This document shows, in pieces, positions 12,101 through 13,732 of a stretch of 13,732 bases of DNA. This DNA comes from an uncultured Bacilli bacterium (GTDB lineage: Bacteria; Bacillota_I; Bacilli_A; RF39; UBA660). The notes beneath the pieces are model-generated. The model was not told where the DNA came from. It saw only the letters and a list, made by a program, of their open reading frames with translations, and searched no databases. The stretch spans positions 1 to 13,732 of the forward strand of contig CANRKW010000020.1 of assembly GCA_947631345.1 (NCBI GenBank). Reading direction: 5' to 3'. Numbering within the stretch: position 1 is the stretch's first letter; each line of letters begins with the position of its first letter. Both the position numbers and the translations under genes were made by a program.

Positions 12101-13108
12101 TTGACTAATAAAATATATGAAAGTGTAAAAAGATTTATAAAAAATAATTATAAATTTTTAATAGTATATATACTTTTAATAAGTTCATTTTTTATAGAAC
12201 TTGATTATGAAATATATAGTCCAGGTGGGCTTGGTAATTTAGAAAAAAGAATAAATGTAGAAGATTCATATGAAGAAGAAGGTTCATTTAATTTAACATA
12301 CGTAAGTGCTAAAAGAGGTTCTCTTCCTATTGTCTTATTAAGTTATATAATTCCTTCTTGGGATTTAGTTAGTTTAGATAACTCAAGAATTGAAAACGAA
12401 GATTATGATGAAATACTAGAAAGAGGAAGAATTGACTTAAATAATGTTAATGAAATAGCTTTGAAAGTTGCATATGAAACAGCTAATTTAGATTATTCTA
12501 TAACTAAAAATGACCTAACTGTTTATTATGTTTTTGAGGATGCTGATACAAATTTAAAAGTAGGTGACGTACTTCTTGAAGTAGAAGGACAAAAAATAGA
12601 AAATATGGATGACTTAAGTGTAGTTTTAGATAATAAAGAAGTAGGAGATACTGTTAAATTTAAAGTAAAAAGTGATGGAAAAACAAAAGAAAAAACTGGT
12701 GTTTTATATGAAAGTGAAGGAAAGAAAATAATAGGGATGTATCTAACTAATGTAATAAAAGTAGAAACTGATAGAAAGATAACTTTTAAATATAGCCCTA
12801 ATGAAAGTGGTTCTTCAGGTGGACTTATGAGTACATTAGAAATCTATAATAGAATTACACCTAAAGACATTACTAAAGGCCTTACAATTGCTGGAACTGG
12901 GACTATGGAAATAGATGGTACTGTAGGTGAAATTGGTGGAGTAAAATATAAATTAATGGGCGCAGTTAAAAAGCACGCGGATGTATTTATAGTACCAGTT
13001 AATAATTATGAAGAAGCACTTAAAGTAAAAAAAGAAAATAACTATAAAATAAAACTTATAAAAGCAGAAAACTTTACCCAAGTATTAGAAAGTTTAGAAA
13101 ACTTATGA
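12101..13108 (+). CDS. ylbL: PDZ-containing Lon-like serine protease YlbL
   Basis: The 335-aa membrane-anchored protease has its catalytic part predicted outside the cell. A basic N-terminus precedes one TM helix (18-33). A PDZ domain (about 140-205; NLKVGDVLLEVEGQKI) is followed by an S16 Lon-type proteolytic domain (225-335). Ser239 in SGSSGGLM stands where YlbL has GPSAGLM, and Lys284 in IGGVKYK matches the Lon 'GG..eK'; the dyad appears intact although the Pro and Ala around Ser are changed. 'LTIAGTGTMEIDGTVGEIGG' is a strong family signature. There is no AAA+ domain, as expected. Translation starts at TTG 12101: no ATG or GTG occurs in frame before the TM helix, and GGGTGAAG precedes it. 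It is the first gene of a two-gene unit and divergent from ylbJ. Confidence 0.93.
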   Translation: MTNKIYESVKRFIKNNYKFLIVYILLISSFFIELDYEIYSPGGLGNLEKRINVEDSYEEEGSFNLTYVSAKRGSLPIVLLSYIIPSWDLVSLDNSRIENEDYDEILERGRIDLNNVNEIALKVAYETANLDYSITKNDLTVYYVFEDADTNLKVGDVLLEVEGQKIENMDDLSVVLDNKEVGDTVKFKVKSDGKTKEKTGVLYESEGKKIIGMYLTNVIKVETDRKITFKYSPNESGSSGGLMSTLEIYNRITPKDITKGLTIAGTGTMEIDGTVGEIGGVKYKLMGAVKKHADVFIVPVNNYEEALKVKKENNYKIKLIKAENFTQVLESLENL

Positions 13109-13118
13109 AAGGAGAAAA

Positions 13119-13448
13119 ATGGAGAATTTAAAAACTAACGATAATTTATATATAGCATATTTAACATTATTAGTTAATTACGAATTAGTAAAAGTGAAAA
13201 AACTAATAAGAATAGAAAAAGAGTCTATATATAAATTTGATAAAGAAACAAATGAATTTAGAAAAATAATAACAATATCATATTATGATGCAATAAATAA
13301 AGCATTACTAATAAAAGAATCAGATGACACTATATATACTTATAAAACTCCATATATAGAAGTAGTAAGTATAGAAATTATTGATAAAATAAAATATAAT
13401 TTAGAAAGTAGTGTAGATGAGTGTTTAACACGTAAATTAACCATATAA
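13119..13448 (+). CDS. Hypothetical protein downstream of ylbL
   Basis: A 109-aa protein I do not recognise. There is no signal peptide or TM helix. The first half has a helix (NDNLYIAYLTLLVNYELVKV) followed by alternating strands (KKLIRIEKESIYKFDKETNE, then RKIITISYYDAI), suggesting a small alpha/beta fold. C102 (in DECLTRK) is its only Cys. AAAGGAG (13108-13114) gives 4-nt spacing to ATG 13119, only 10 nt after the ylbL stop, so it is co-transcribed. A terminator overlaps its stop. The Bacillus ylbM or rpmF neighbours are not present here. Confidence 0.65.
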   Translation: MENLKTNDNLYIAYLTLLVNYELVKVKKLIRIEKESIYKFDKETNEFRKIITISYYDAINKALLIKESDDTIYTYKTPYIEVVSIEIIDKIKYNLESSVDECLTRKLTI

Positions 13449-13460
13449 TTGGTTTTTTTT
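13439..13460 (+). terminator. Rho-independent terminator of the ylbL unit
   Basis: Stem AACCA (13439-13443) / TGGTT (13450-13454) with a 6-nt loop and a run of eight T residues (13453-13460). The stem is short but the T-tract is strong. It overlaps the stop codon of the preceding gene. Confidence 0.7.
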
Positions 13461-13471
13461 CTTGTATAGTA

Positions 13472-13500
13472 GTGATAAATTAACTAGAATATGTTAAAAT
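13472..13500 (+). promoter_or_regulatory. Probable promoter of the AAA-ATPase-like gene
   Basis: GTGATA (13472-13477), 17-bp spacer, TAAAAT (13495-13500) with TG one base upstream (extended -10). An alternative is TTGTAT (13462-13467) with TAGAAT (13485-13490), also 17 bp apart. The ribosome binding site GGGAGG (13513-13517 region) is 9 nt before the ATG. Confidence 0.5.
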
Positions 13501-13526
13501 ATATATGAGTTGGGAGGAAATGCTAT

Positions 13527-13732
13527 ATGAAAGGATTACCAATTGGAATATCTGATTTTAAAGAAATAATCACAAAAGATTACTATTATGTAGATAAAAC
13601 AAAAACTATAGAAGAATTATTAGAAAAAAAAGCATATGTAGTATTATTTCCGCGTCCTAGAAGATTTGGTAAGTCTTCACTTATTTCTACATTAGATTAT
13701 TTCTTTAATGTAGAAAATAATAAAGAAAATAA
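13527..13732 (+). CDS. AAA-ATPase-like / PD-(D/E)XK family protein, N-terminal part
   Basis: The first 68 codons of a gene cut by the window end. MKGLPIGISDFKEII, YYYVDKT and RPRRFGKSSL (43-52), followed by LDYFF, form the signature of the 'AAA-ATPase-like' family (PF09820), whose P-loop is RPRRFGK(S/T). These proteins usually run to about 500-550 aa with a C-terminal PD-(D/E)XK nuclease-like domain. They are often multicopy in gut anaerobes, and their function is not established. GGGAGG precedes ATG 13527 by 9 nt. An ATG at 13520 is in another frame that soon stops. Being a lineage-variable family, it may mark the edge of an accessory segment. Confidence 0.85.
   Translation, partial: MKGLPIGISDFKEIITKDYYYVDKTKTIEELLEKKAYVVLFPRPRRFGKSSLISTLDYFFNVENNKEN

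Noticed and set aside
1..13732. Mycoplasma-type code (UGA = Trp), given the extreme AT content
   Set aside because: Several genes end at UGA exactly where homologues or overlaps predict, and Trp codons in lon and other genes are UGG.
1..13732. tRNA genes, CRISPR arrays, insertion sequences or prophage
   Set aside because: No tRNA-like cloverleaf with CCA or GGTTCGA, no spaced direct repeats and no transposase or integrase reading frames were seen on either strand.

Overview
The window is very AT-rich chromosomal DNA from a low-GC Firmicute. UGA acts as a stop (for example the ends of lon and of the 1994-2770 gene) and Trp is encoded by UGG, so this is the standard bacterial code and not the Mycoplasma code. 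Homologues of the sporulation genes spoVID, ysxE and ylbJ sit beside lon and ylbL, as they do in Bacillus-like genomes, and many proteins are shortened. I infer an uncultured, streamlined lineage of class Bacilli (RF39-like or related to Erysipelotrichales); this placement is not proven by the sequence.

Layout. 1-144 is the tail of an XRE-type regulator, followed by a terminator. 199-1962 is uvrC (nucleotide excision repair). 1994-2770 is a degenerate RnfC-like protein whose promoter lies so close to the ATG that the message may be leaderless. 2811-4316 looks like one transcription unit: an extended -10 promoter, a 14-codon ORF with a perfect ribosome binding site, a CPBP-type membrane protein lacking most metal ligands, a two-TM-anchored exported protein, and a terminator. 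4363-5289 is holA (DNA polymerase III delta), followed by an unknown helical protein (5338-5733). 5821-8148 is lon, overlapping a 79-aa unknown. 8423-9866 is a spoVID-like and ysxE-like pair, overlapping each other. 9849-10043 (minus) is a small membrane protein. 10156-11209 is a three-gene, translationally coupled pseudopilin cluster. It converges on ylbJ (minus, 11159-12058), which is divergent from ylbL (12101-13108), followed by an unknown (13119-13448). An AAA-ATPase-like gene runs off the right end.

How it fits together. Most of the window is housekeeping (repair, replication, proteolysis) mixed with sporulation-related membrane and coat genes and surface or pilus genes. There is no tRNA, rRNA, CRISPR array, transposase or phage gene.

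The most notable signal is upstream of the spoVID-like gene. A perfect 9-bp hairpin buries its Shine-Dalgarno sequence, and a promoter resembling the sigma-E consensus lies inside that hairpin. RNA reading through from lon would be translationally silent, whereas RNA started locally would lose the masking arm and be translated. A second signal is a repeated architecture in which a -10 box is followed by exactly 6 nt and then the Shine-Dalgarno, seen at six genes, implying transcripts that begin at the ribosome binding site.
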